DNA of 64,000 bases, taken from NCBI RefSeq assembly GCF_003054965.1, contig NZ_MIES01000026.1, forward strand, positions 1 to 64,000, given 5' to 3'. Below are positions 37,277-46,368 of this stretch, piece by piece; the first letter of the stretch is position 1, and every line of letters begins with the position of its first letter. The notes under the pieces were generated by a model. That model did no database searches. It worked only from the letters and a program-made list of their open reading frames with translations, and had not been told where the DNA came from. A program made the position numbers and the translations under genes. Source of the stretch: Saccharospirillum sp. MSK14-1 (GTDB lineage Bacteria; Pseudomonadota; Gammaproteobacteria; Pseudomonadales; Natronospirillaceae).

Positions 37277-39823
37277 ATGGCCGTACAGATAGCGTCGTTT
37301 TCGTTCCGACCTCGTGTCGAGGACGGTCTGCATCAGCTCGGTGAGTTTAACCGGCGCTTTCCCGATCACCCCAACTTACTGATCCTCATTTTTGCCAACA
37401 CCTCCGCCGACGACCTGCAACCCATCCTGCCGTGGTTCGAGGCATTGTGGCCCAAGGCCACCGTTATTGGCGCGCAATGTGGTTCCATCCTGAACAGCGG
37501 CCCGCTCATCGAGGGCGAAGTGCTGGTGCAGTGTCTGCACTTCGAACGCACCACCTTGCGCAGCCAGGTCTTACCTTGGCAAAGTGATCTGGAAACGCTG
37601 GGTGAGCGACTCTACCGCCCGCTGATTCAAGACGACACCCGACTGGCACTGACCTTCTTCAGTGACCCGACCCCCAACTGCGATGACCTCTTCCACTGGG
37701 TCAATCAACATCACCCCAACGTCACCATCGCGGGCGGTCGCATGACCGACCAGGTCGGCGGCTGGGTTTTTGCGCAAGGCTTGGTGCATCCGAATCATTG
37801 CCTGGTGGTCACGTTCGATAACCCGACCTTAATCGTGCAGTCACAGGCGTTCAGCCAATGGCATCAAATCGGCCGCACCTGGACCGTGACCCGAGCGCAA
37901 GGCAGCAAACTGTTTGAGCTGGACAACCGCCCCGTCCAGATGTTGTACGACACCTATCTTAACGACAACCAACCGCTGAACCCGGCCGACTACCGCAACT
38001 TCCCGTTAATGCACACCGACGGCGAGCAGCGCCGGCTCTGCGTGCCGATCGATCACCTCAGCGGGGGCGGCTTTCAACTGTCTGAGCCGGTCAAGAATGG
38101 CGACAAGGTGCGCTTCGCTTACAGTCATCCCTCGATCAGTCGGGAGGCGTTGAGCAAAGGCGCGCAACAACTCAGCGACGTCCGACCGGAATTGCTTCTG
38201 GCATTTAACTGCCAGGCGCGCGTTTCCAGCGATCACGGTGGTCCGGACCTGGAGCTGACGCCGCTGCGTCAATTAGCGCCTTTGGGGGGTGCTTATTGCG
38301 CAGGTGAACTGCACCACGAAAACGGTCGCACTCAGTTACTGCAACACCATTTAACGGTGCTGGCTCTGGCCGAAGACCCGGCGCAACAACGACCGCTGCT
38401 GACGTACCAAAGCAATGCGCTGACGCCGCTGTTCCATCTGATTCAGGAATCGGTCAAAGACCTCGATCAGGTTAACCGCGACCTGGAAGCCGAAGTCAAA
38501 ATCAAAACGCGCGAGCTGTTCCGAAAATACGAAACCGACGCCATTACCGGCCTCGCCAATCGCGTCGGCCTGCTGCAATGTCTGCGCGATGCCGACCCCT
38601 GGCCCATCGCCCAGGTGTGCAGTTTAAAAGTGAACAATTTGCGGCAGATTAATAACCTTTACGGCTACGCCATTGGTGACCAGTTGCTCGGCGACCTCAG
38701 CCAGGCCATTCAGAATCATCTGCCGGAATTGCTGCCGACCACCGCACTGGTGTTCCGCGGCTCACCCAATGAGTTTTTAATCGTCGCGCCGGACGCCTGT
38801 GCCAACCAGACGTTCTTCCGTGGCATGGCGCAACTGACCGAACGTTTGCAGGATCAGTCGGACGTGTTCAGCGCCGAACGCGTGCGCAATGTGTTGCCCA
38901 TCTTGCTGACGGCGGGCACCGCTCATCGCGACGAACTGCCACCGAATATGACACCCGGCCCAGAAGACTTATTGATCAAAGCCTCTGAGGCGCGCCGGCA
39001 CGCTTACCACCACCAGCTGCCGATCGCCCGCGCACTGGATATGCCCGGCAACGACAAGCACAAACGCGATGGACTGATCTGGCTGGGCCGGGTTCGAACG
39101 GCGCTGGCCAACGACGAGATCGAGCCTTTTATCCAGCCGCTATTCGATGCCCGCGGTGATGTCCCTCACGTCGAAGCGCTGATTCGCATTCGTCAGGATG
39201 GCCGCATTTATTCGCCCAAGGATTTTCTCGATCTGGTCAAACCAACCCAGCTGTATCCGCGACTGTCGATGCGCATGATCGATGAAACCTTCCGCCTGCT
39301 GAAAGATTTAAACATCGGCTTCACCCTGAACTTCACCGCGCGTGATTTGGGCAATACGGAGTTGATTGAACGGCTGAAAAACTGGCTGCGTTCAGGCATT
39401 GAAGCCGAGCGGGTCACGCTGGAAATTGTCGAATCGGATGGACTGCGCGACTTCCAGCGTTTCGCCATCACGCTCATGGAATTACGCCGTCTGGGTTGCA
39501 AGCTCGCCATCGACGATTTCGGCAGCGCCTATTCCAACCTCGAGCGGGTACTGCATCTTAAACCGGACTGGATCAAACTCGACGGCAGCCTGATTCGTAA
39601 CCTGGATGAAAGCGAAGTCAGCCGCATCCTGGTTAAGCGGGTGGTGCAGTTGTGTCAGGACTTAAACATCCGCACCGTCGCCGAACACGTTCATTCCAAC
39701 GACATTCTCAGCGTTGTTAAGCAGATGGAAGTCGACTACTTTCAGGGCTTCCATCTTGCCGAACCCATGGCCGTGGCGGACTTCTGCGCCAACCGGCCAC
39801 AACGCCAGGAAATGTTTGCATGA
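37277..39823 (+). CDS. FIST-GGDEF-EAL protein, predicted c-di-GMP phosphodiesterase
   Basis: About 848 aa. Residues ~1-365 form FIST N and FIST C sensory domains (NHCLVVTFDNPTLIVQSQAF; YDTYLNDNQP), thought to bind small ligands such as amino acids. A short coiled coil (~385-415) leads into a GGDEF domain whose signature is degenerate: RGSPNEF at 494-500 in place of RxGGDEF, so cyclase activity is unlikely. The EAL domain keeps EALIR (633-637), the DDFG loop (746-749) and the Lys of IKLDGSL, so phosphodiesterase activity is plausible. No membrane segment. The start is uncertain: 37277 gives a FIST-like N-terminus but no good ribosome-binding site is seen; 37136 is in frame. Confidence 0.88.
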   Translation: MAVQIASFSFRPRVEDGLHQLGEFNRRFPDHPNLLILIFANTSADDLQPILPWFEALWPKATVIGAQCGSILNSGPLIEGEVLVQCLHFERTTLRSQVLPWQSDLETLGERLYRPLIQDDTRLALTFFSDPTPNCDDLFHWVNQHHPNVTIAGGRMTDQVGGWVFAQGLVHPNHCLVVTFDNPTLIVQSQAFSQWHQIGRTWTVTRAQGSKLFELDNRPVQMLYDTYLNDNQPLNPADYRNFPLMHTDGEQRRLCVPIDHLSGGGFQLSEPVKNGDKVRFAYSHPSISREALSKGAQQLSDVRPELLLAFNCQARVSSDHGGPDLELTPLRQLAPLGGAYCAGELHHENGRTQLLQHHLTVLALAEDPAQQRPLLTYQSNALTPLFHLIQESVKDLDQVNRDLEAEVKIKTRELFRKYETDAITGLANRVGLLQCLRDADPWPIAQVCSLKVNNLRQINNLYGYAIGDQLLGDLSQAIQNHLPELLPTTALVFRGSPNEFLIVAPDACANQTFFRGMAQLTERLQDQSDVFSAERVRNVLPILLTAGTAHRDELPPNMTPGPEDLLIKASEARRHAYHHQLPIARALDMPGNDKHKRDGLIWLGRVRTALANDEIEPFIQPLFDARGDVPHVEALIRIRQDGRIYSPKDFLDLVKPTQLYPRLSMRMIDETFRLLKDLNIGFTLNFTARDLGNTELIERLKNWLRSGIEAERVTLEIVESDGLRDFQRFAITLMELRRLGCKLAIDDFGSAYSNLERVLHLKPDWIKLDGSLIRNLDESEVSRILVKRVVQLCQDLNIRTVAEHVHSNDILSVVKQMEVDYFQGFHLAEPMAVADFCANRPQRQEMFA

Positions 39824-40491
39824 CCGCCACCGTCTTGATCGGTGCCACTGGCCTGATTGGCCAGAACGTCGCCAGCCGACTGAGCGATGACCGTTTCGCG
39901 CCCACCTGGCTGCTGACGCGGCGTCCGCTGACACCACCGCTGCCCCATCAGCGCGTTCGGGTACTCGATTTTGCCGAGTTAGAAAATCAAACCCTGGATC
40001 TTGAACTCAGCGATGGAATCTTGATCTGCACGCTGGGCACAACCTTGCGTCGTGCCGGCTCCAAGGACGCCTTCGTCGCAGTGGACCGGGATCTGGTATC
40101 TCAAGTAGCGCATTGGGCGCGTGACCGTGGCGTACGGCATTGCCTGGCCGTCTCGAGCGTTGGCGCTAATGCCGACAGCCGCAATCTCTATTTGCGCACC
40201 AAAGGTCAGGCTGAACAGGAGTTGATTGCGCTGAATTTCCCCCGTCTGACGGTATTGCGGCCGTCGATGTTGCTCGGGGAGCGCTCAGAGTTTCGTTTGT
40301 TGGAGCGTTTAGGCACGCCCGTTTTGCGGGCCTTAACGCCAATTTTTTCCGGTCCGTTGCGGCGTTATCGTCCAGTCCAGGCGGCCAAGGTGGCCTCCAT
40401 ACTGGTGCACCAAGCAGCCAGTGCGTCCGGCCCCGTAATCGATATCTGGGAATCGGACCGCATCAGTCGCTGGCAACCGGACACGGACTGA
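39820..40491 (+). CDS. NAD(P)-binding epimerase-like protein (HTATIP2/YwnB type)
   Basis: 223 aa short-chain dehydrogenase-like Rossmann protein. Cofactor loop ATVLIGATGLIGQNVASRL; CTLGTTLRRAGSKDAFVAVDRDLV and HCLAVSSVGANADSRNLYLRTKGQAEQEL follow, with a YxxxK-like YLRTK. The group includes human TIP30-like and yeast proteins of unclear enzymatic role. It overlaps the upstream EAL gene by 4 bp, so the two are coupled. Its 3' end overlaps the convergent gene at 40463. Confidence 0.85.
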   Translation: MTATVLIGATGLIGQNVASRLSDDRFAPTWLLTRRPLTPPLPHQRVRVLDFAELENQTLDLELSDGILICTLGTTLRRAGSKDAFVAVDRDLVSQVAHWARDRGVRHCLAVSSVGANADSRNLYLRTKGQAEQELIALNFPRLTVLRPSMLLGERSEFRLLERLGTPVLRALTPIFSGPLRRYRPVQAAKVASILVHQAASASGPVIDIWESDRISRWQPDTD

Positions 40492-40978
40492 ACGACCGCC
40501 ACTGCCACAACATCGGCGCCGCATTCCCCTGAAAACCAAGACTCAGACAGTGCTCCCCCGCCTGAACCTGCCAGTGACGCGATTCTTCCACCAACAATGA
40601 CCAGGGCGGTTCTGGCAACGCCTGCAAGCGCGGTGTCAGCGCCTCCGCCAAACCCGCTGCCTCGTTCAGACGAGCGCCGGCACGAGGCAGTAACGCCGCA
40701 ACGGCGGCCTCCGGGTCAGGATGACCACTGTCGGCCAGATCCCCCAACAATTGATCACCGAGCCACAGGCGCTGCTGTTCGGCTAAGGCCTCCACCAGCA
40801 AATACGCCGGATCGAGCGCGACGTTTCCCAGCGCAACCTCACCCAGATGCGCCAACAACTGCTGCGGCGCCTGCACATGGCGCCGCTGATGGCGTTCAAA
40901 CCAGAAAATACTCAGCGCCACCATCAGCGCGGCCGTTAGGCCGCCTGCCCAGTACAGTCGGGTTTGAGTCAGGGTCAT
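40463..40978 (-). CDS. Hypothetical membrane-anchored protein
   Basis: 171 aa. One N-terminal membrane helix (LYWAGGLTAALMVALSIFWF) followed by a soluble domain rich in leucine, alanine and proline, ending near WQVQAGEHCLSLGFQGNAAPMLWQW. GGAG lies 8 bp before the ATG, which supports a real gene. It overlaps the convergent upstream gene by 29 bp at the 3' ends. I do not recognise the family. Confidence 0.65.
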   Translation of the reverse strand: MTLTQTRLYWAGGLTAALMVALSIFWFERHQRRHVQAPQQLLAHLGEVALGNVALDPAYLLVEALAEQQRLWLGDQLLGDLADSGHPDPEAAVAALLPRAGARLNEAAGLAEALTPRLQALPEPPWSLLVEESRHWQVQAGEHCLSLGFQGNAAPMLWQWRSFSPCPVASD

Positions 40979-41025
40979 GCGCAGTTCTCCGCTTACAATC
41001 GACGCGCCAGTGTATCAAGACCGCC

Positions 41026-41919
41026 TCAGTCAGCCACCCAGTCGCGCAACGATTCACCCAAATGATCGAACAGCAACCGCACCCGCCGCACCGAACGCAA
41101 CGATTCGTGCATCGCCAGCCACATCGGTAACTCAAAACGGACACTGTCGGACAGTATCCGGACCAGATTCGGCTCACGCTCAGCCAGTTTGCATTGCATC
41201 GGGCCAATGCCAAGGCCACAGCGAATGGCCGCCAATTGCGCTGAGTTATTGTCGGTGCGCAGATCGAAATCGGCCCGCTCGAGTTTGAAATCGTGTTCGC
41301 GCAGAACGCGCACAGCGGTGTCGTCGCGATCGAATCCGATGAGCGCATGACCGTTTACATCGTCCTTGTGCTGCGGCGTACCTCGCCGAGCCAGATAATC
41401 CCGATGCGCATACAAGGCGACCTCGACCTGACCAATGTGCCTGGCCACCAACGCCGTTTGATTCGGTTCGGTCATGCGGATGGCGATGTCAGCTTCGCGC
41501 ATCAACAGATTGGTGACGCGGTCGGACGTCGACAATTCCAACGCAATCGTCGGATAGCGCTGACGAAACGGCACCAACACCGACGGCAGAATCTCACAGC
41601 CGACCACTTCACTGGCCGTGACCCGAATGGTGCCACTGGGTTCGGACGACTCCCCCGAGGCTTCACGCAACAGGGCTTCAGCCGCGGCGTTCATGGCTTC
41701 GACATGCGGAATCAGCGCCAGCGCAACTTCGGTCGGTTCCAATCCATTACGCCCACGGGCAAATAAAGCGCGACCCAGCTGCTGCTCCAGCGCGTCGATG
41801 TGGCGGCCGAGTGTCGGCTGCGTCAGATTCAATCGACGCGCCGCTGCTGACAAGCTGCCTTCCTGAACCACCGCCAGGAACGACCGGTAATGAGTCCATT
41901 CGCTGCTCTTTTCATTCAT
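41026..41919 (-). CDS. LysR-family transcriptional regulator
   Basis: 297 aa. The winged helix-turn-helix reads FLAVVQEGSLSAAARRLNLTQPTLGRHIDALEQQLGRALFARG. The effector domain begins SGTIRVTASEVVGCEILP. Divergent from the epimerase-like gene at 42041 with a 121-bp gap holding a LysR-type dyad. Regulation of that neighbour is the likely role. Confidence 0.92.
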   Translation of the reverse strand: MNEKSSEWTHYRSFLAVVQEGSLSAAARRLNLTQPTLGRHIDALEQQLGRALFARGRNGLEPTEVALALIPHVEAMNAAAEALLREASGESSEPSGTIRVTASEVVGCEILPSVLVPFRQRYPTIALELSTSDRVTNLLMREADIAIRMTEPNQTALVARHIGQVEVALYAHRDYLARRGTPQHKDDVNGHALIGFDRDDTAVRVLREHDFKLERADFDLRTDNNSAQLAAIRCGLGIGPMQCKLAEREPNLVRILSDSVRFELPMWLAMHESLRSVRRVRLLFDHLGESLRDWVAD

Positions 41920-41946
41920 GCTTTGTTAATCACACTCATTCATTTT

Positions 41947-41963
41947 TGTATATATCAGATACA
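41947..41963. promoter_or_regulatory. Candidate LysR-type binding site
   Basis: TGTAT and ATACA arms separated by 7 bp in the gap between the divergent LysR and epimerase genes, within an AT-rich tract. It fits the T-N11-A layout of LysR sites. Confidence 0.45.
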
Positions 41964-42040
41964 TATTTCGCCAATTTCCATTCTTATTATTAGAGAGCAC
42001 AGTAAGCGCCGTGTCCACCCAAACTCACCAGGAGATCACA

Positions 42041-43018
42041 ATGAGTACTGTATTAATCCTCGGCGCCACCGGCAGTGTTGGCGCTAACATCACCCGCACT
42101 CTGGCCCAACGCGGCTGGAACATTCGCGCGCTGCATCGCAACCCGGAAGCCGCCGCCGAGCAGTTTCAGGATTTACCCGCCATCGACTGGCGGCGCGGCG
42201 ATATGCATCAACCGGGCGACGCCACCGCCGCCGCTCAAGGCTGCGACGTGATCGTTAATGCCACCAACCCGCCCGGCTACCGTCACTGGCGCGAAATCGG
42301 CTTGCCGATGCATCGCGAAGCCATCGCTGCCGCCAAGGCGACCGGCGCCACCTTGGTGTTTCCGGCCAACGTCTATAACTACGCGCCGGACAGTGGCGAG
42401 AACATTACCGAAACAGCACCGCAACAACCGGTTACTGACAAAGGCCGGGTGCGCGTCGACATGGAGCAGATGTTGCGTCAAGCCGCCGATGAGGGCGTGC
42501 AGGTCATACTGCTGCGCGCAGGCGATTTCTTCGGGCCGGGCGCGGGCTCGTCGGTGTTGAACTTTTTGATTAAACCCAACCAACGCATTCGCAAAATGGC
42601 TTATCTCGGCCCCATGAATGTCCGGCACAGCTACGCCTACTTACCCGATCTGGCCGAGACCTTTGCCCGCCTGATTGAACGCCGCGACCAGCTGCCACGC
42701 TACGCCGATTTCCAGTTTGCCGGTCAGGTGATGACCGGCGCTGAACTGGCCCAACAGGTCCGACAGGTCAGCGGCGAACCCGCCATGAAGGCGGGCGGTT
42801 TTCCCTGGTGGCTGGTGCATCTGGTGGCGCCGTTTAATCTGACCTTTAAAGGATTGCTGGAAATGCGTTACCTCTGGGACCAACCCATCACACTGGACAA
42901 CTCCAAACTGGTGGCCGAACTGGGTGAAGAGCCGCGTACGCCGATGCCGAACGCACTCACCGAAACGCTGACCGCCATGCATTGCCTGCCGGGCGATGAG
43001 CAAACTGCCACCGCCTGA
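42041..43018 (+). CDS. NAD-dependent epimerase/dehydratase family protein
   Basis: 325 aa. Rossmann cofactor loop TVLILGATGSVGANITRTLAQRG at the N-terminus, then DVIVNATNPPGYRHWREIG and TLVFPANVYNYAPDSGENI. The catalytic tyrosine position falls near VYNYAP, as in atypical extended SDRs. AGGAG precedes the ATG at 42041; the in-frame ATG at 42011 has no site. Probably controlled by the divergent LysR gene. Substrate unknown. Confidence 0.87.
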   Translation: MSTVLILGATGSVGANITRTLAQRGWNIRALHRNPEAAAEQFQDLPAIDWRRGDMHQPGDATAAAQGCDVIVNATNPPGYRHWREIGLPMHREAIAAAKATGATLVFPANVYNYAPDSGENITETAPQQPVTDKGRVRVDMEQMLRQAADEGVQVILLRAGDFFGPGAGSSVLNFLIKPNQRIRKMAYLGPMNVRHSYAYLPDLAETFARLIERRDQLPRYADFQFAGQVMTGAELAQQVRQVSGEPAMKAGGFPWWLVHLVAPFNLTFKGLLEMRYLWDQPITLDNSKLVAELGEEPRTPMPNALTETLTAMHCLPGDEQTATA

Positions 43019-43084
43019 GAACCTTGCCGCACTCGAGTGGAAAGGGTAGCGTTAAGCCTCACTCGAACACTGTCAGGGACGACA

Positions 43085-44584
43085 ATGAGTTTAGCGGTGC
43101 TCTACAGCCGTGCGCGTTTAGGGATGGACGCGCCACTGGTCACCATCGAAGTTCATCTCACCAACGGCCTGCCCGCTTTTACCATGGTCGGCCTGCCTGA
43201 AACCGCCGTGAAAGAAGCCCGTGACCGGGTGCGCTCGGCCCTGCTCAACAGCCAATTCGACTTTCCCGACCGACGCATCACCGTCAACATGGCGCCCGCC
43301 GATTTGCCCAAACAGGGTGCTCAGTTTGATCTGGCCATCGCGCTGGGCATTTTAATTGCCAGCAAGCAACTGCCCGGTGATGGCATCGAGGGGTATGAGT
43401 TCTTTGGTGAGCTGGCACTGTCGGGTGAACTCAGGCCCGGCCCGGCATCACTGCCAGCGGCCATTGCCTGCACCGACGCCGGACGCACCTTGATCACCAG
43501 CCCATCTGGCGCCGTCGAAGCGGCGCTGGCTACTGGGTCCGATGTGCGCCACGCCAGTCATCTGTTGCAAGTCACCAGTCATTTTCGCGGCCATCAAGCG
43601 CTGCCTCAGGCGCACTACCAGCCACCGTCGGCGCCGCCGCCAGCGCCGGACCTGGCCGATGTGAAAGGTCAGGAAGGTGCCAAACGGGCGCTGGAGATCG
43701 CCGCCGCCGGGCGACATAACCTCTTGTATTTTGGCCCGCCGGGCACCGGTAAAACGCTGCTGGCATCACGACTGCCGGGCTTACTGCCGCCGCTGACAGA
43801 GCAGGAAGCGCTGGAGGTCGCCAGTGTGCAGTCGGTCTGTGGTCTGCCGCTGAATTGGGGTTATCGACCGTTCCGAGCACCGCACCATACGGCCTCGGGT
43901 GTCGCACTGATTGGCGGCGGTTCGATTCCGCGACCCGGAGAGGTGACCCTGGCCCATCGTGGTGTTTTGTTTCTGGACGAGCTGGCTGAGTTTCCACGGG
44001 CGGCGCTGGATGTGTTGCGCGAACCACTGGAGAGCGGCGAAGTGAGCATCGCTCGCGCTGCGCGTCAGACCACCTTTCCGGCGCGCTTCCAGCTGGTGGC
44101 GGCCATGAACCCAACGCCAGGAGGATACAGTCCGGACGATCCGCGCTCACAACGCTACAGTCGCGAGCAGATGCAACGTTATCTGGCGCGGTTATCCGGC
44201 CCGCTGTTGGACCGCATTGATTTGCACATCGAGGTCCCTGCGCTGCCCAAGGAGGTTTTAACCCAAGCCGCGCCAGGCGAGCCGACCGCCATCGTACAGC
44301 AACGCGTGGCTCAAGCCTGGCAGCGCCAACTGGATCGCCAGGGGTGTGCCAATGCGGATCTCAGCGGGGCGCTTCTGGAACAACACTGCGCGCTGAGTGC
44401 TGCGAATCAACACTTATTGGATACCGCCATGGAACGATTGCGACTCAGTGCACGGGCCTACCATCGCATCTTGAGAGTCGCCCGCACCGTTGCGGACTTG
44501 CGGGGGCTAGCGGAGATCGACAAGAGCGCCCTGATCGAGGCGCTCAACAGTCGGCAATTGGAAAAGCTGCTGGGATCGGTCTGA
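43085..44584 (+). CDS. comM: ComM/YifB-type AAA+ ATPase (Mg-chelatase-like)
   Basis: 499 aa. ComM is a hexameric helicase that promotes branch migration during natural transformation. The N-terminal Lon-protease-like fold (LVTIEVHLTNGLPAFTMVGLPETAVKEARDRVRSAL) is followed by the Mg-chelatase AAA+ core with Walker A FGPPGTGKTLLASRLPGLLPP and Walker B GVLFLDELAEF, and the C-terminal SARAYHRILRVARTVADLRG. The ATG at 43085 follows AGGGACG. Convergent with crc at 6 bp. The gene is widespread, so it alone does not prove competence. Confidence 0.93.
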   Translation: MSLAVLYSRARLGMDAPLVTIEVHLTNGLPAFTMVGLPETAVKEARDRVRSALLNSQFDFPDRRITVNMAPADLPKQGAQFDLAIALGILIASKQLPGDGIEGYEFFGELALSGELRPGPASLPAAIACTDAGRTLITSPSGAVEAALATGSDVRHASHLLQVTSHFRGHQALPQAHYQPPSAPPPAPDLADVKGQEGAKRALEIAAAGRHNLLYFGPPGTGKTLLASRLPGLLPPLTEQEALEVASVQSVCGLPLNWGYRPFRAPHHTASGVALIGGGSIPRPGEVTLAHRGVLFLDELAEFPRAALDVLREPLESGEVSIARAARQTTFPARFQLVAAMNPTPGGYSPDDPRSQRYSREQMQRYLARLSGPLLDRIDLHIEVPALPKEVLTQAAPGEPTAIVQQRVAQAWQRQLDRQGCANADLSGALLEQHCALSAANQHLLDTAMERLRLSARAYHRILRVARTVADLRGLAEIDKSALIEALNSRQLEKLLGSV

Positions 44585-44590
44585 CGCCGA

Positions 44591-45352
44591 TCACAGTTCC
44601 ATATCGTATTCGATCATCACCGGCAGGTGCGGCGAAATACGTGGCTCACGCTGAATTTTCACGTCAACCACATAGTCGGCTATGTTGGGCGTGACCATCT
44701 GGTAATCGAGCCGCATGCCGTTGGCCTGAGCTTCGTCGAACGGCCACCAGCTGTGCTGACGATCTTGGCGGTTCATCAATCGGAAGGCATCGACAAAACC
44801 GATCGGCCCGGTCACCTGATCCATCCAGGCGCGTTCTTCGGGCAGAAAACCCGCTTCGCGCTGATGGTTTTCCCAGTTACCCAGATCGATGGAGCGATGC
44901 GCCACCTGATAAGAGCCGGCGAAAATAAACTCGCGGCGTTTGCGGCGGGTTTTCTTCATGTGCAAACCGAGCACTTCCAGAAACGCCAGCTTGTGTTCCA
45001 CTTCCTCTTCGGTGCGCGCGTGCGGCACGTTGATGGAAGCGATGCTGACGTTATCGAAATCGGCCTGAATAAACCGACCTTCCAGATCCCACTGTGGGGA
45101 TCCAATACCACGAATGATTGCTTTGGGCATGGAGCGGCTGTATATGGCCGTACCCGAGTAACCCTCTTCTTCTGCGTCAAAGAAAAAGGCGTTGTAGCCG
45201 GGCACTTCCAGAAACGCTTCGGGCAGCTGATATTCCTTGGCACGCAGTTCCTGAACGCAAACCACGTCTGCATCCAGTTTCTCGAGCCATTCGAGAAAGC
45301 CACGCTGGGAGGCATTCACAATGCCATTCAAATTGAGGGTGACGACCTTCAT
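44591..45352 (-). CDS. crc: Catabolite repression control protein Crc (degenerate exonuclease III family)
   Basis: 253 aa with the exonuclease III fold: N7 and E35 and the NxxNQ..GFLPEERAW region are kept in form. The catalytic motif GDxN reads GSYQ (146-149), so the metal and phosphate ligands D and N are S147 and Q149. The Tyr of the YxPSG motif is lost (INVPHA), and the final SDH reads SPH. Pseudomonas Crc shows the same losses, has GSLYVA at the same place, and lies beside pyrE, as here. Crc has no nuclease activity and helps Hfq hold A-rich motifs on target mRNAs. Exonuclease III (XthA2) is the alternative call and is disfavoured by these residues. Confidence 0.85.
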   Translation of the reverse strand: MKVVTLNLNGIVNASQRGFLEWLEKLDADVVCVQELRAKEYQLPEAFLEVPGYNAFFFDAEEEGYSGTAIYSRSMPKAIIRGIGSPQWDLEGRFIQADFDNVSIASINVPHARTEEEVEHKLAFLEVLGLHMKKTRRKRREFIFAGSYQVAHRSIDLGNWENHQREAGFLPEERAWMDQVTGPIGFVDAFRLMNRQDRQHSWWPFDEAQANGMRLDYQMVTPNIADYVVDVKIQREPRISPHLPVMIEYDMEL

Positions 45353-45379
45353 GCTGTCTATCCAGTCAAAAACGCGCGT

Positions 45380-45408
45380 ATCATAGCGGCGCGATAGTGC
45401 AGTGTCAC
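45380..45408 (-). promoter_or_regulatory. Promoter of crc
   Basis: Minus strand GTGACA (45403-45408), 17-bp spacer, TATGAT (45380-45385). About 28 bp before the crc start codon. Confidence 0.65.
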
Positions 45409-45513
45409 GGCACTGTACCGCCTTTTCAGCCTGATTTGCGGGCCTTTTTTAGTGAAAGTGCTGAGGCGGATCGAACGCTGTGTCCACACAACTTAGCCGA
45501 CTGTGCCGGTCTT

Positions 45514-45541
45514 TTTGTTCTCGGCCCGCTTTCGTTATACT
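45514..45541 (+). promoter_or_regulatory. Promoter of pyrE
   Basis: TTTGTT (45514-45519), 16-bp spacer, TATACT (45536-45541), with a GC-rich discriminator. It lies about 55 bp before the pyrE start. Confidence 0.5.
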
Positions 45542-45597
45542 CGCGCGCCAACTCGGCCCAAGCAGCCACAACACTCATGCCCTGGGGACCTTAGCTC

Positions 45598-46284
45598 ATG
45601 GATCATATCGCTTCCACTGCAACGACAGAAGCACTGAGCGACTGGCAGCGCGATTTCATCCGCTTCGCCATCGACCAACACGTCCTCGGTTTTGGTGACT
45701 TCACCCTGAAGTCCGGTCGACAAAGCCCCTACTTCTTTAATGCCGGTCGTTTCCAGACCGGCGAAGCACTCGACCGCCTGGGACGGTACTACGCTCAGGC
45801 GCTGGTCGATTCCGCTCTGGATTTTGATCTGGTCTTCGGCCCGGCCTACAAAGGCATTCCCTTGGCGACCACCACCGTCGTTGCACTGAACCGCGATCAC
45901 CATCGCTCTGTGCCTTACGCCTTCAATCGTAAAGAAGCCAAAGATCATGGCGAAGGCGGTACGCTGGTGGGCGCTGAATTGAAGGGTAATATCGTCATCG
46001 TCGACGATGTGATTACCGCCGGTACCGCCATCCGTGAAGTTCAGGCATTGCTGGCACACTACCCCGAGGCGACACTCGCCGGCGTCGTGGTTGCCATGGA
46101 TCGTCAGGAAAAAGCGCCGGGCAGCGAGCTCTCTGCGATTCAGGCGTTACAGAGTGAGCATCAGTTACCGATCATCCCGGTCATCACCTTCAGTCAGCTG
46201 GTCGGCTACTTAAAAGAAAATGGTGATTTCGCCGATTACCTGCCCGCCATTGAAGCCTATCGCGCCCAGTACGGCGTCGCCTGA
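45598..46284 (+). CDS. pyrE: Orotate phosphoribosyltransferase
   Basis: 228 aa. Joins orotate and PRPP to make orotidine monophosphate in pyrimidine synthesis. The PRPP-binding motif [13 protein letters not shown], the N-terminal [20 protein letters not shown] and [15 protein letters not shown] are typical. The N-terminus is about 15 residues longer than in E. coli; a later start is possible. Next to crc, as in Pseudomonas. Confidence 0.96.
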   Translation: MDHIASTATTEALSDWQRDFIRFAIDQHVLGFGDFTLKSGRQSPYFFNAGRFQTGEALDRLGRYYAQALVDSALDFDLVFGPAYKGIPLATTTVVALNRDHHRSVPYAFNRKEAKDHGEGGTLVGAELKGNIVIVDDVITAGTAIREVQALLAHYPEATLAGVVVAMDRQEKAPGSELSAIQALQSEHQLPIIPVITFSQLVGYLKENGDFADYLPAIEAYRAQYGVA

Positions 46285-46368
46285 TCCAACCGCGACATAA
46301 AAAAGTGATCTGAGAAACTTACCGAAGCGAAAGCAGTCTGAGCCTTTTACCCATTCAGGAATGCAGCC

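Noticed and set aside
44591-45352. Exodeoxyribonuclease III
   Set aside because: The catalytic Asp and Asn of GDxN are replaced (GSYQ) and the Tyr of YxPSG is lost; the pyrE neighbour supports Crc.
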